From assembly GCF_007644035.1 (NCBI RefSeq), contig NZ_VMTV02000134.1, positions 124,001 to 188,000 of the forward strand: 64,000 bases of DNA, read 5' to 3'. The notes under the pieces were generated by a model. That model was not told the DNA's origin. It saw only the letters and a list, made by a program, of their open reading frames with translations, and did not search any database. Source of the stretch: Vogesella mureinivorans (GTDB taxonomy: Bacteria > Pseudomonadota > Gammaproteobacteria > Burkholderiales > Chromobacteriaceae). This document shows positions 9,663 through 18,561 of this stretch, one piece after another. Positions within the stretch are counted from its first letter, which is position 1. Every line of letters starts with the position of its first letter. Position numbers and translations under genes: made by a program.

Positions 9663-11186
9663 ATGAAAGCCTGCATGCGCGATCGTCTGCTTATCCTGTC
9701 GGTGTTTGTGGTGGCGTCCTGCGGCCTGGCCTACGAGCTGATTGCCGCGGCGCTGGCCAGCTACCTGCTGGGCGATTCGGTGCTGCAGTTTTCGTCCATT
9801 ATCGGCTGCTACCTGTTTGCCATGGGCGTGGGCTCGCACCTGTCGCAGTACGTGAAAGACGAGCGCGTGCTGGATACCTTCATCGAGATCGAGCTGTTGG
9901 TGGCGCTGCTGGGCGGCCTGTCTGCCAGCGCGCTGTTTGCCGTGTTTGCCTGGAGTGGCGAGTCGTTCCGCCTCACGCTGTACGCGCTGGTGTTCCTCAC
10001 CGGCGCCATGGTGGGCATGGAGATTCCGCTGGTGATGCGGCTGCTGCACCAGCGCCAGCAGCGCTTTGCCGAGCTGGTGAGCCGCGTGCTCACTTTCGAC
10101 TACCTGGGCGCGCTGGCGGTGTCGCTGCTGTTCCCCATCGTGCTGGCGCCGCGGCTGGGGCTGGCGCGCTCGGCGCTGCTGTTCGGCCTGAGCAATGTGG
10201 CGGTGGCGCTGTGGACCTGCCGCGTGTTCCGCGCCGAGCTGTTGCGGCCAACCGTGCAGTACCTGCGCAGCCTGCTGGTACTGCTGGTGCTGGGCGGGGG
10301 CTTTATTGCCGCCGACGAGCTGACGCACTGGAACGAAAAAGCCGTCTACGGCGACGACGTGATCCACGCCGAAACCACGCCCTACCAGCGCCTGGTGCTC
10401 ACGCGCTGGAAAGGCGACCTGCGGCTGTACATCAACGGCAACCTGCAGTTTTCCAGCCGCGACGAACACCGCTACCACGAGGCGCTGGTGCACCCGGTGC
10501 TGGGCGCGCTGCCGTGGGCGCAGCGGGTGCTGATCCTGGGCGGCGGCGACGGCCTGGCCGCCCGCGAGGTGCTGAAGTACCCCCATGTGCAGCAGGTCAC
10601 GCTGGTGGACCTGGACCCGGCCATGACCGGCCTGTTTGCCCGCAGTGCGCCGCTGGTGGCGCTGAACGGTGGCTCGCTAAGCAACCCGCGCCTGCGCGTG
10701 GTCAACGACGACGCCGCGCGCTGGCTGGAGCAGCATGCCGAGGTGTTCGACGCCATCATCGTGGATTTCCCCGACCCGTCCAGCTTTGCGCTGGGCAAGC
10801 TGTACTCGGTGCCGCTGTACCGGCTGCTGTCGCGCCACCTGGCCGATAACGGGCTGGCCGTGGTGCAGTCCACCTCGCCCTACCACGCGCCGCGTTCGTA
10901 CTGGAGCATCAACGCCACGCTGCGCGCCGCCGGGCTGGCCACCACGCCCTACCACGCCTACGTGCCGTCGTTTGGCGAGTGGGGCTTCATCATCGCCGCC
11001 CATCGCCCCGGCTACACGCCGCCGCAGGCCTACCGCGTGCCGCTGAAGTTTCTGGACCGCGAAGCCACGCGGCAGATGTTCTTCTTCCCGCCCGATATGC
11101 GGCCGTGGCAGGTAGAACCGAACCAGCTCAACGACCAGCGCCTGGTGCACTACTTCGAGCAGGACTGGTCGCAGGTGATTCGCTGA
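9663..11186 (+). CDS. membrane-bound polyamine aminopropyltransferase (spermidine synthase family)
   Basis: Transfers an aminopropyl group from decarboxylated SAM to a diamine. The first about 210 residues contain roughly seven transmembrane helices. A soluble synthase domain follows, with the Q-F-S-S-R-D-E-H-R-Y-H-E substrate segment, the G-G-G-D-G-L-A nucleotide motif near residue 295 and the D-F-P-D-P catalytic loop near residue 365. Total 507 residues, the usual size of the membrane-fused class. The first ATG has no clear ribosome site; an ATG at 9675 is an alternative. Its stop overlaps the FAD oxidoreductase start (TGATG). Confidence 0.93.
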   Translation: MKACMRDRLLILSVFVVASCGLAYELIAAALASYLLGDSVLQFSSIIGCYLFAMGVGSHLSQYVKDERVLDTFIEIELLVALLGGLSASALFAVFAWSGESFRLTLYALVFLTGAMVGMEIPLVMRLLHQRQQRFAELVSRVLTFDYLGALAVSLLFPIVLAPRLGLARSALLFGLSNVAVALWTCRVFRAELLRPTVQYLRSLLVLLVLGGGFIAADELTHWNEKAVYGDDVIHAETTPYQRLVLTRWKGDLRLYINGNLQFSSRDEHRYHEALVHPVLGALPWAQRVLILGGGDGLAAREVLKYPHVQQVTLVDLDPAMTGLFARSAPLVALNGGSLSNPRLRVVNDDAARWLEQHAEVFDAIIVDFPDPSSFALGKLYSVPLYRLLSRHLADNGLAVVQSTSPYHAPRSYWSINATLRAAGLATTPYHAYVPSFGEWGFIIAAHRPGYTPPQAYRVPLKFLDREATRQMFFFPPDMRPWQVEPNQLNDQRLVHYFEQDWSQVIR

Positions 11187-12781
11187 TGCAGCGCCGCGAC
11201 TTTCTGCGCACCGCCGCCGCGCTGGCCGGCTTGCCCGTGCTCACCGGCTGCCAGCAGCTGCTGGGCTGGGGCCTGCCGATCGAGGTGTTGCGCCCCGGCA
11301 TGGCCGCCGGCCACCGCCTGCGCCACGCCGCCGCGCTGCCGCCGCCCGGCAGCCAGCGCCGCGTGGATACCGTGATCGTGGGTAGCGGCGTGGCCGGCCT
11401 GTTTGCCGGCTGGCGGCTGGCGCGCGAAGGCTGCCGCGACTTTGTGCTACTGAACGGGCCGGAGCCGGACGGCAACGCCGCCGCCGGCGCCTTCGACGGC
11501 TGGCGCTACCCCACCGGCGCGCACTACCTGCCGCTGCCCTCGCCCGAGTCGGCGCACGTGCGTGCGCTGCTGGCCGACATGGGCGTGATCGAAGCCGGTA
11601 GCGACAGCCTGCGGCCAACCTTTGACGAACGCGTGCTGGTGCACGCGCCGGACGAGCGGCTATGGCGCGACGGCCAATGGCAAGACGGCCTGCTGCCGCG
11701 CGGCCTGGGCGCCACCGACGACGCGCAACAGCAGCGCTTTTTGCTTCACGTGAAACAATTGCAGCAACAGCACGGTGCCGACGGCCGCCGCGTGTTTACC
11801 GTGCCCACCGCGCTGGCCTCGCAAGACCCGGCCTGGCGCGCGCTGGATAAGCAGAGCTTTGCCAGCTGGCTGGCGGCGCACGGCTACACCGCGCCCGGCC
11901 TGCTGTGGTACCTGGACTACTGCTGCCGTGACGACTACGGCAGCACGCTGGCGCACACCTCGGCCTGGGCTGGCCTGCATTACTTTGCCGCCCGTGGCGG
12001 CCACGCGGCCAACGCCGAGGACGGCGCGGTGCTCACCTGGCCGGACGGGCTGAACCCGCTGCTGCGCCACATGCGCGGCCGCATCGGCAGCCAGCGGCAG
12101 CTGGACGGCGCCGCCTGGCGCATCCGGCAGCAGGGCAAACAGGTGCAGGTGGATTATGTGGATGCAGGTGGCGCGCAGCGGCTGCTGGCGCGGCGCGTGA
12201 TCGTGGCCACGCCGCTGCACGTGGCCTGGCACCTGCTGCCGCAGCTGCCCGCACTGGGGTTTGAACGCGCCCACCTGCCGCCGCGTGCGCCGTGGCTGGT
12301 GGGCAATGTGCTGCTGGACCGCTTCCCCGCCGAGCCAGCCAGCCAGCCGCTGGCCTGGGACAATGTGGTGTACGGCAGCCGCAGCCTGGGCTACGTGGTG
12401 GCTACCCACCAGCTGATTCGCGCCGCGCTGCCCGAGCGCACCGTGTTCACCACCTACCACGCCTTTGCCGATGCGGCGCCCGCCGCCACGCGGCAATGGT
12501 TGGCCGCAGCCAGCGCCGACGCGTTGTTTGCCCACGCCACGGCAGACCTGTACGCCGTGTACGGGCCACGGCTGCGCCGCCATATGTTGGCCGCACGCCT
12601 CACCGTGCGCGCCCACGCCATGGCCAGCCCGCAGCCGGGTTTTCTGGCCAACCCCGGCCTGGCGGCACTGCGCGCTGCAGATGGCCCCATCCTGTTTGCC
12701 CACGCCGATTTGTCCGGCCTGTCGCTATTTGAAGAAGCCGCCTGGTGGGGCGACATCGCCGCGCAGCGGGTGCTGGGCTGA
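11186..12781 (+). CDS. FAD-dependent oxidoreductase with Tat/lipoprotein signal
   Basis: 531 residues. The N-terminus M-Q-R-R-D-F-L-R has the twin-arginine pattern, followed by a hydrophobic stretch and a lipobox-like L-T-G-C, suggesting Tat export and lipid anchoring. A dinucleotide-binding motif (V-I-V-G-S-G-V-A-G-L) lies near residue 64, and the C-terminal I-L-F-A-H-A-D-L-S-G resembles the FAD end motif of flavin amine oxidases. Coupling to an aminopropyltransferase suggests oxidation of a polyamine or a related periplasmic amine; the substrate is inferred. Contains a parS-like site at 11742. Confidence 0.85.
   Translation: MQRRDFLRTAAALAGLPVLTGCQQLLGWGLPIEVLRPGMAAGHRLRHAAALPPPGSQRRVDTVIVGSGVAGLFAGWRLAREGCRDFVLLNGPEPDGNAAAGAFDGWRYPTGAHYLPLPSPESAHVRALLADMGVIEAGSDSLRPTFDERVLVHAPDERLWRDGQWQDGLLPRGLGATDDAQQQRFLLHVKQLQQQHGADGRRVFTVPTALASQDPAWRALDKQSFASWLAAHGYTAPGLLWYLDYCCRDDYGSTLAHTSAWAGLHYFAARGGHAANAEDGAVLTWPDGLNPLLRHMRGRIGSQRQLDGAAWRIRQQGKQVQVDYVDAGGAQRLLARRVIVATPLHVAWHLLPQLPALGFERAHLPPRAPWLVGNVLLDRFPAEPASQPLAWDNVVYGSRSLGYVVATHQLIRAALPERTVFTTYHAFADAAPAATRQWLAAASADALFAHATADLYAVYGPRLRRHMLAARLTVRAHAMASPQPGFLANPGLAALRAADGPILFAHADLSGLSLFEEAAWWGDIAAQRVLG
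11742..11757. other. parS: parS-like ParB binding site 2 (inside coding sequence)
   Basis: TGCTTCACGTGAAACA matches the parS 16-mer at 15 of 16 positions. It lies within the FAD oxidoreductase gene, where it encodes L-H-V-K-Q; intragenic parS sites are normal. Confidence 0.8.
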
Positions 12782-12784
12782 GGT

Positions 12785-13702
12785 TTAACTGCCCGGTGCC
12801 GGCAGGGCTAGCAGGTAGTCCACCAGCACCCGTACCCGTGGCGCTAGCGTATTGCCCGCCGGGTACAGCAGCGAAAACGGCCGGCTGCAGCCGCCGTAAT
12901 CGCTTAGCACCTCCTGCAGTTCGCCGCGCGCCAGCGCGTCGGCCACGATGAAGCGGTAGGTCTGCAGCAGGCCGCCGCCGTGGCGCGCCAGCGTCACGCA
13001 GCCCAGCAGGTCGTCACTTACCATCAACCCGCCGACGGTAGGCCGGCTGGTCTCCACGCCATCCAGCCGGAAGCGCCACGGCACCGGCTGGCCGCTGCTG
13101 GGCAGGCGGAACTGGATGCAGTCGTGGCCGGCCAGCGCGTCCGGGTGGGGCGGTATGCCGCGTGCCTGCAGGTAGGCCGGTGCGGCGCACACCACCAGCT
13201 CGGCGTGCAACAGCGGGCGCGCTACCAGGCGCGAATCGGGCGGCGTGCGGCCGCGGATGGCCAGGTCGACGTTGTCGGCGATCAGGTCGGCGTTGTGGTT
13301 GCTCAGCTGCACTTCCAGCGTAATGTCGGGGTAGCGCGCACGGAAGGCGGGCAGCAGCGGCAGCAGCCACAGCTGGCCCAGCGGCGTGGGCGCACTCAGG
13401 CGCACGTGCCCGCCGGGGGTGCGCTGGGCGTCGGCCAGGTCGCGCTCGGCGGCAGCCAGCAGGGCCAGCACGTCGCAGCACTGGCGGTAGTATTGCGCGC
13501 CCGCTTCGGTGAGCCGTATCTGGCGGGTGCTGCGCACAAACAGGCGCACGCCCAGCCGCGCCTCCAGCCGGGCAATGGCACGGCTGACCGCAGGCTGCGT
13601 CAGGCCGGCCTGCACGGCGGCGGCGGTAAAGCTGCCCAGGCGGGCCACCTGGCAGAACAGCGCAATGCTGCCCAGATTGTCGGCAGTGGCAGAACGGCTC
13701 AT
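12785..13702 (-). CDS. LysR-family transcriptional regulator
   Basis: 305 residues with an N-terminal winged helix (F-C-Q-V-A-R-L-G-S-F-T-A-A-A...T-Q-P-A-V-S-R-A-I-A-R-L-E) and a substrate-binding C-terminal half. The start at 13702 follows GGGAG at 6 bases; the longer frame runs into the promoter region. Divergent from the GST/nitronate monooxygenase pair, which it probably controls. Confidence 0.93.
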   Translation of the reverse strand: MSRSATADNLGSIALFCQVARLGSFTAAAVQAGLTQPAVSRAIARLEARLGVRLFVRSTRQIRLTEAGAQYYRQCCDVLALLAAAERDLADAQRTPGGHVRLSAPTPLGQLWLLPLLPAFRARYPDITLEVQLSNHNADLIADNVDLAIRGRTPPDSRLVARPLLHAELVVCAAPAYLQARGIPPHPDALAGHDCIQFRLPSSGQPVPWRFRLDGVETSRPTVGGLMVSDDLLGCVTLARHGGGLLQTYRFIVADALARGELQEVLSDYGGCSRPFSLLYPAGNTLAPRVRVLVDYLLALPAPGS

Positions 13703-13754
13703 GCATGACTCCCGGTAATGACTGAAATGCATGATCCCGTATTTTTCTGCATGA
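13702..13754. promoter_or_regulatory. three TGCATGA repeats in the LysR/GST divergent promoter
   Basis: TGCATGA occurs at 13702, 13728 and 13748, spaced 26 and 20 bases apart, between the LysR start and the GST gene. Such spaced repeats are plausible LysR-regulator contacts. Binding is inference. Confidence 0.4.
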
Positions 13755-13813
13755 ATACAAGGCTTAAGGTGCAGGTGTCGCCGCCGTCTGCGGCCAACTT
13801 GCGGAGCCCTGCC

Positions 13814-14419
13814 ATGCAACTTTATTACTCGCCGAACGCCTGTTCCCTGGCCATTCACATCCTGCTGCGCGAAGCCGGCCTGCCATTCGGGCTGGTACGG
13901 GTAGACCTGGCCAGCCATCGCACCGAACACGATGGGGACTTTTATACCCTCAACCCCATGGGCCAGGTGCCGCTACTGCAGCTGGACGATGGCCGCACCC
14001 TGGGTGAAGGCGCCGTGATTGCGCGCTACCTGGCGCAGCTGGCCCCGGACGCGGGCTTGATGCCGGCCCCCGACAGCCACGCCTACTGGGCCGTGGCACA
14101 GTGGCAGCACTTTGTGGCGACCGAGCTGCACAAAGGCTTTACCCCGCTGTTTAACCCGCAATTGGGGGCCGAGGCCAAGGCGGTACTGCGCCCGGCACTG
14201 GCCGCCAAGTTCGCCCTGGTAGATCGTGTACTGAGCGGCCAGCGCTGGCTGGGTGGCGAGCAGTTCAGCGTGGCCGATGCCTATTTGTTTACCGTGGCGC
14301 GTTGGGCCGGGTTTGTCGGGCTATCGCTGGACGGGCTGGTGGCCTTGCAGCGCTTCATGCAGCAGGTGGCGGCCCGCCCGGCCGTGCAGGCGGCGCTGGC
14401 CGCCGAGGGGGTGGCATGA
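13814..14419 (+). CDS. glutathione S-transferase
   Basis: 201 residues with an N-terminal thioredoxin-like domain (Y-Y-S-P-N-A-C-S-L-A, with Cys/Ser10-11 in the glutathione site as in bacterial GstA) and an all-helical C-terminal domain. Acts in the cytosol to conjugate or reduce electrophiles. The ATG at 13814 follows GCGGAG. Overlaps the downstream nitronate monooxygenase by ATGA, so the two form an operon divergent from a LysR gene. Confidence 0.92.
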   Translation: MQLYYSPNACSLAIHILLREAGLPFGLVRVDLASHRTEHDGDFYTLNPMGQVPLLQLDDGRTLGEGAVIARYLAQLAPDAGLMPAPDSHAYWAVAQWQHFVATELHKGFTPLFNPQLGAEAKAVLRPALAAKFALVDRVLSGQRWLGGEQFSVADAYLFTVARWAGFVGLSLDGLVALQRFMQQVAARPAVQAALAAEGVA

Positions 14420-15507
14420 CGGCCTGGCAGGGTGGCCCGCTGCAACGCCGGCTCGGGCTACGCTACCCCATCGTGCAAGGGCCGTTTGGCGGTGGCCTGT
14501 CCAGCGCACGGCTGGTGGCGGCGGTGGCCGAGGCCGGTGGACTGGGCTCGTTCGGCGTGCACCATCTGGATGGGGACGGCATTGCCCGCGTGGTGGCCGA
14601 TATCCGCGCGCTGACGGCCCGCCCGTTTGCCCTGAATCTGTGGCTGCCGTTCGAGGACAGCGAAGCTATCGCCGCCGATACCAGCCGCCACGCGGCTTAC
14701 GCGGCGGCACTGGCGCCCTACTTTGCCGAGCTGGGGGTGGCACTGCCGGCTGCGCCTAGCCGTTATGCACCAGCGTTTGACGAGCAGGTAGAGGCGGTGC
14801 TGGCGGTACGCCCGGCAGTGTTGAGCTTTGTGTTTGGCGTGCCGTCGCCCGGCCTGCTGGCACGTTGCCGTGCCCTGGGCATTGTCACCATCGCTGCCGC
14901 TACCACGGTAGCCGAAGCGCAGGCGCTGGAAGCAGGCGGGGTAGACATGATCGTGGCCAGCGGCAGCGAGGCAGGCGGGCACCGGGTGTCGTTTCTGGCA
15001 CCGCCAGAGCAGGTGCTGACCGGTACGCTGGCGCTGGTGCCGCAGGTAGTAGACGCCGTGCGGGTACCGGTGATTGCCGCCGGTGGCATGGCCGATGGCC
15101 GCGGGGTGGCCGCAGCGCTGATGCTGGGGGCGGCCGGGGCGCAGCTGGGCACGGCTTTTCTGGCGTGCGAGGAGTCAGCCGCCGCTAGCTTGCACCGGCA
15201 GGCGCTGTTCAGCCCCGCTGCGGCAGACACCGCGCTGACGCGTACTTTTAGCGGCCGCTTGGCGCGTGGCATACGCAACCGGCTATTGCGTGAGGGGGCA
15301 GCCCTGACGCCCGCGCCCTACCCGGTGCAAAACTGGTTGATGGGCGAGCTCAAGCGCGCGGCTTTTGCCGCCGGGCGCAGCGACCTGGGGTCGCTATGGT
15401 GCGGGCAGGCCGCGCCGCTGTTGCAGCATCGCCATGCCGCGGCGCTGATGGCAGCCCTGGTGGCGCAAGCCGAGCAGCTGTTGGGCGCGTCGTGCCAGCC
15501 TTTATAG
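14416..15507 (+). CDS. nitronate monooxygenase (2-nitropropane dioxygenase family)
   Basis: FMN TIM-barrel enzyme of 363 residues. The N-terminal Y-P-I-V-Q-G-P-F-G-G motif and the central S-G-S-E-A-G-G-H-R motif (with the catalytic His) identify the family, and A-A-G-G-M-A-D-G-R is the phosphate-binding loop. It detoxifies alkyl nitronates or acts on propionate 3-nitronate. Co-translated with the GST, suggesting a shared electrophile/nitro-compound defence role. Confidence 0.9.
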   Translation: MTAWQGGPLQRRLGLRYPIVQGPFGGGLSSARLVAAVAEAGGLGSFGVHHLDGDGIARVVADIRALTARPFALNLWLPFEDSEAIAADTSRHAAYAAALAPYFAELGVALPAAPSRYAPAFDEQVEAVLAVRPAVLSFVFGVPSPGLLARCRALGIVTIAAATTVAEAQALEAGGVDMIVASGSEAGGHRVSFLAPPEQVLTGTLALVPQVVDAVRVPVIAAGGMADGRGVAAALMLGAAGAQLGTAFLACEESAAASLHRQALFSPAAADTALTRTFSGRLARGIRNRLLREGAALTPAPYPVQNWLMGELKRAAFAAGRSDLGSLWCGQAAPLLQHRHAAALMAALVAQAEQLLGASCQPL

Positions 15508-15849
15508 CTGCCGCCGGTAGTGGTTGCGTATGTCTACCACGCCCTGTTCCAGTTTCTGCGTAAAGTCGATCAGCACATTGTGGCGGTTGGCACAGTCGGC
15601 ATAGGCACTGCGGGCGCGCTGGATTTCCTGCAGCAGCTGGCGGGTATTGGCGCTGCTACCCAGCGCGAGCGGCGGCAGCGACTCGCAGCGTAGCTTGCTG
15701 CCGGGCGGTGCCTGGGCGGGTAGCCTGGCATCCGGGTAGGGTGTGAGCGTGGCGGATGGCGGCGCGCTGGCAGGCTGGCCGGTTGTACTGGCGCAGCCGG
15801 CCAGTGATAACAGGCATAGTAGCGCCAGGGCGCAAGGGATGCGGGGCAT
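15502..15849 (-). CDS. small lipoprotein, unknown function
   Basis: 115 residues with a signal peptide and lipobox L-A-G-C at about residues 16-19, then a Pro/Ala/Thr linker and a helical C-terminus rich in Gln and Arg. No family recognised. It follows a membrane-anchored protein after 11 bases on the same strand, so the two probably form an envelope pair. Confidence 0.7.
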   Translation of the reverse strand: MPRIPCALALLCLLSLAGCASTTGQPASAPPSATLTPYPDARLPAQAPPGSKLRCESLPPLALGSSANTRQLLQEIQRARSAYADCANRHNVLIDFTQKLEQGVVDIRNHYRRQL

Positions 15850-15860
15850 GCGGCTCTCCT

Positions 15861-16259
15861 TTAGTAGTGAACCTGGCCGCTTTCATTCAGCAGGCGGATT
15901 TCTTCTGCGCTGGGGGCCGCGTCGGCAGGCCGGCTGGCCAGTTGTTGTGCCAGCTGTTGCCGCCTGGCTGCGGTTTCGGCCTGTATGGCTTGCAGGGCGG
16001 CTTCGGCGGCGGCCGGGTATGGCAGGCTGGTCAGGGTGCCATCGGCGCCGGGCTGGGCTGGCTGGGTGGGCAAGGTGCTGAGCACGGGGGGCGCGGCTGC
16101 GGGGCCGCTAGCCGCCTGGTAGGCGGCATTCACAGCGCCGCCACTCACCAGAAACACGGCAGCCAGCGCCAGCAAGGTACGCAGGGGGTTTTTCTTTAGC
16201 TCTTCCAGAAAGCGTTTCAGTGCCACGGCTTCCTGCAGGTGCTCGAATAGCGGCAGCAT
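15861..16259 (-). CDS. single-pass membrane protein, unknown function
   Basis: 132 residues. A cytoplasmic basic helix (F-L-E-E-L-K-K-N-P) precedes one transmembrane segment (L-R-T-L-L-A-L-A-A-V-F-L-V), then a Pro/Ala linker and a predicted coiled coil (A-A-L-Q-A-I-Q-A-E-T-A-A-R-R-Q-Q) in the periplasm. The start at 16259 follows GAGGAG. Paired with the downstream lipoprotein; the layout (inner-membrane coiled coil plus outer lipoprotein) superficially resembles spanins, but no lysis genes are near. Confidence 0.7.
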   Translation of the reverse strand: MLPLFEHLQEAVALKRFLEELKKNPLRTLLALAAVFLVSGGAVNAAYQAASGPAAAPPVLSTLPTQPAQPGADGTLTSLPYPAAAEAALQAIQAETAARRQQLAQQLASRPADAAPSAEEIRLLNESGQVHY

Positions 16260-16467
16260 GGTGGGCTCCTCTACCGCTTTGGGGTATGGCGGTGCAGCCA
16301 TCATGCCGTGCCCGTGCGCTGGCGATAAAACCCTTTACGGCGCACTAGCCGCATGGCGGGTACGGCTAGCCAGAAGGACAGCTTGTGCCAAGCTGGTGGC
16401 ATTATGGCTTTGTGTTAGAGTGCCATTTTGGCTGACCCGGCCATCTTCTCCCGATAGAAAGGCTGCC

Positions 16468-18501
16468 ATGCGCACCAATCCACTGCTAGCTGAATGGGGC
16501 ACGCCACAGCAGTTTCCCCCGTTTGACCAGATTGCCGCCGAGCATTTCGTACCGGCTTTCGATGCCCTGTTTGCTGCCCACCAGGCCGAGCTGGACGCTA
16601 TTGCGGCCAACCCTGCCGCCCCCGATTTTGCCAATACCGTGGAAGCGCTGGCCGAGAGCGGCCTGCTGCTGGAACGCGCCAGCTTGCTGCTGGACAACCT
16701 GTCCGCCTCGGTAGGCAGCGAGGCACTGCAGGCCGTAGAGCGCGATATGGCGCCGCGCCTGGCCGCCCACCACAGCAGCGTGTACCTGAACGCCGCGCTG
16801 TTTGCCCGCCTGGACGCGGTGTACCGCGAGCGCGCCGCGCTGGGGCTGGACGAAGAACAACAGCGCCTGCTGGCGCGCCTGCACCGCAACTTCGTGCGTG
16901 CCGGTGCGCGGCTGGCTGGCGCGGCGCGTAGCCGCTTTGCTGCCATCGAATCGCGCCTGGCCGAGCTGCAAACCGCGTTCAGCCAGAACGTGCTGGCCGA
17001 CGAGGGCGAATACGTGCTGCCGCTGGGCGAGGATGACATCGACGGCCTGCCCGGCTACGTGCTGGACGCCGCGCGTAATGCTGCCGCCGAGCGCGGCCTG
17101 GCGGGCTATGCGCTGACGCTGTCGCGTTCGGCGGTGATCGGTTTTCTGACCTATGCCACCCGCCGCGACCTGCGCGAACAGCTGTGGCGTGCCTGGACCA
17201 GCCGTGGCGAAAACCCGGCCCGTGCCAACGCGCCGCTGGCGCGCGAGATCCTGGCGCTGCGTACCGAAAAAGCCGCGCTGCTGGGCTACGCCAGCTACGC
17301 CGACTACGCGCTGGAAGACCGCATGGCAGGTAAACCGCAAGCGGTATACGACCTGCTGGCGCAGGTATGGGAGCCGGCCAAGCAGCGTTTTGCTGCCGAG
17401 AAAATCCTGCTGCAGCAGGAGGCCGCCCGCCAGGGCCTGCCGCAGGATATCCAGCCGTGGGACTGGTGGCTGCTGGCCGAAAAAGTGCGCGTGGCGCGCT
17501 ACGCGCTGGACGACGCCCAGATCAAGCCCTACTTCAGCCTGCCGCGCATGCAGGCCGCCATGTTCGACGTGGCCGGCCGCCTGTTTGGCCTGCAGTTCAC
17601 CCCGCGTGACGACCTGCCGCGCTACCACCCCGACGTGCGGGTGTGGGAAGTGCGCCGCGGCGAGGCGGCTATCGGGCTGTTTATCGGCGACAACTACGCC
17701 CGCCAGGGCAAGCGCGGTGGTGCGTGGATGCATTTGTTCCAGCAGCAAAGCGGCAAGGGCGACGCCCGCGTGCTGCCCATCGTCATCAACAACAACAACT
17801 TTGCCAAGGCCGGCAGCGGCCCTACCCTGCTGAGCTTTGACGACGTGCGCACGCTGTTCCACGAGTTTGGCCACGCGCTGCACGGCCTGCTGTCCGATGT
17901 GCGCTACCGCCTGCTGTCCGGCCCCAATACGCCGCAGGATTACGTGGAGCTGCCGTCGCAGCTGCTGGAAAACTGGGCGCTGGTGCCCGAGGTGCTGGCC
18001 GAGCACGCCCGCCACGTGGACAGTGGCGAGCCGATACCGCCGGCGCTGGTGGCGGCCATCAAGGCCGCCAGCACCTTCAACCAGGGTTTCGAGACAGTAC
18101 GCTACAGCGCATCCACGCTGATCGACCTGGCGCTGCACCAGCGTAACGACGCCGACGGGGTGGATATCCTGGCGTTTGAAGCGGCCGAGCGCACGCGCCT
18201 GGGTGTACCGCCGGAAGCCGGCATGAACCACCGCCTGCCGCACTTTGGCCACGTGTTTTCCGACGACTACTACGCTGCCGGCTACTACGTGTACATGTGG
18301 GCCGAGGTGCTGGAAGCCGAGGCGTTTGCGGCGTTTGAAGAAGCCGGCAACCCGTTTGATGCGGTACTGGCCGACAAGCTGCAGCGTTACATCTACAGCG
18401 CGGGCGATGCGCGCGAGCAGCGGGCGGCGTTCCGCGCCTTCCGCGGCCACGACCCGCAGGCGGCACCGATGCTGGAAAAACGCGGCCTGCTGACGCTGTA
18501 A
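16468..18501 (+). CDS. prlC: oligopeptidase A (M3 metallopeptidase)
   Basis: Cytoplasmic zinc peptidase degrading signal-peptide fragments and short peptides. 677 residues, the usual family length, with the zinc motif H-E-F-G-H near residue 465 and the downstream E-x-P-S-Q motif (V-E-L-P-S-Q) containing the third ligand. The start at 16468 (M-R-T-N-P-L-L) follows AAAGG. The 208-base gap to the divergent membrane gene holds both promoters. A long hairpin follows. Confidence 0.96.
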   Translation: MRTNPLLAEWGTPQQFPPFDQIAAEHFVPAFDALFAAHQAELDAIAANPAAPDFANTVEALAESGLLLERASLLLDNLSASVGSEALQAVERDMAPRLAAHHSSVYLNAALFARLDAVYRERAALGLDEEQQRLLARLHRNFVRAGARLAGAARSRFAAIESRLAELQTAFSQNVLADEGEYVLPLGEDDIDGLPGYVLDAARNAAAERGLAGYALTLSRSAVIGFLTYATRRDLREQLWRAWTSRGENPARANAPLAREILALRTEKAALLGYASYADYALEDRMAGKPQAVYDLLAQVWEPAKQRFAAEKILLQQEAARQGLPQDIQPWDWWLLAEKVRVARYALDDAQIKPYFSLPRMQAAMFDVAGRLFGLQFTPRDDLPRYHPDVRVWEVRRGEAAIGLFIGDNYARQGKRGGAWMHLFQQQSGKGDARVLPIVINNNNFAKAGSGPTLLSFDDVRTLFHEFGHALHGLLSDVRYRLLSGPNTPQDYVELPSQLLENWALVPEVLAEHARHVDSGEPIPPALVAAIKAASTFNQGFETVRYSASTLIDLALHQRNDADGVDILAFEAAERTRLGVPPEAGMNHRLPHFGHVFSDDYYAAGYYVYMWAEVLEAEAFAAFEEAGNPFDAVLADKLQRYIYSAGDAREQRAAFRAFRGHDPQAAPMLEKRGLLTL

Positions 18502-18516
18502 GGTTGGCCGCATGGC

Positions 18517-18554
18517 ACGTAGCAAGGCCGCCCTGCCGGGCGGCCTTGCTACGT
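18517..18554. terminator. strong bidirectional hairpin between prlC and response regulator
   Basis: A perfect 17-base stem (18517-18533 with 18538-18554) and 4-base loop lie between convergent genes. There is no T-run, so it may act mainly as an mRNA 3'-end stabiliser. Confidence 0.75.
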
Positions 18555-18561
18555 GTGGCCG

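Noticed and set aside
15502-16259. Rz/Rz1 spanin pair
   Set aside because: No holin or endolysin nearby and the genes do not overlap; retained only as an unknown envelope pair.
16486-18525. 679-codon open frame antisense to prlC
   Set aside because: Shadow of the M3 peptidase gene, which has a zinc motif and correct length.
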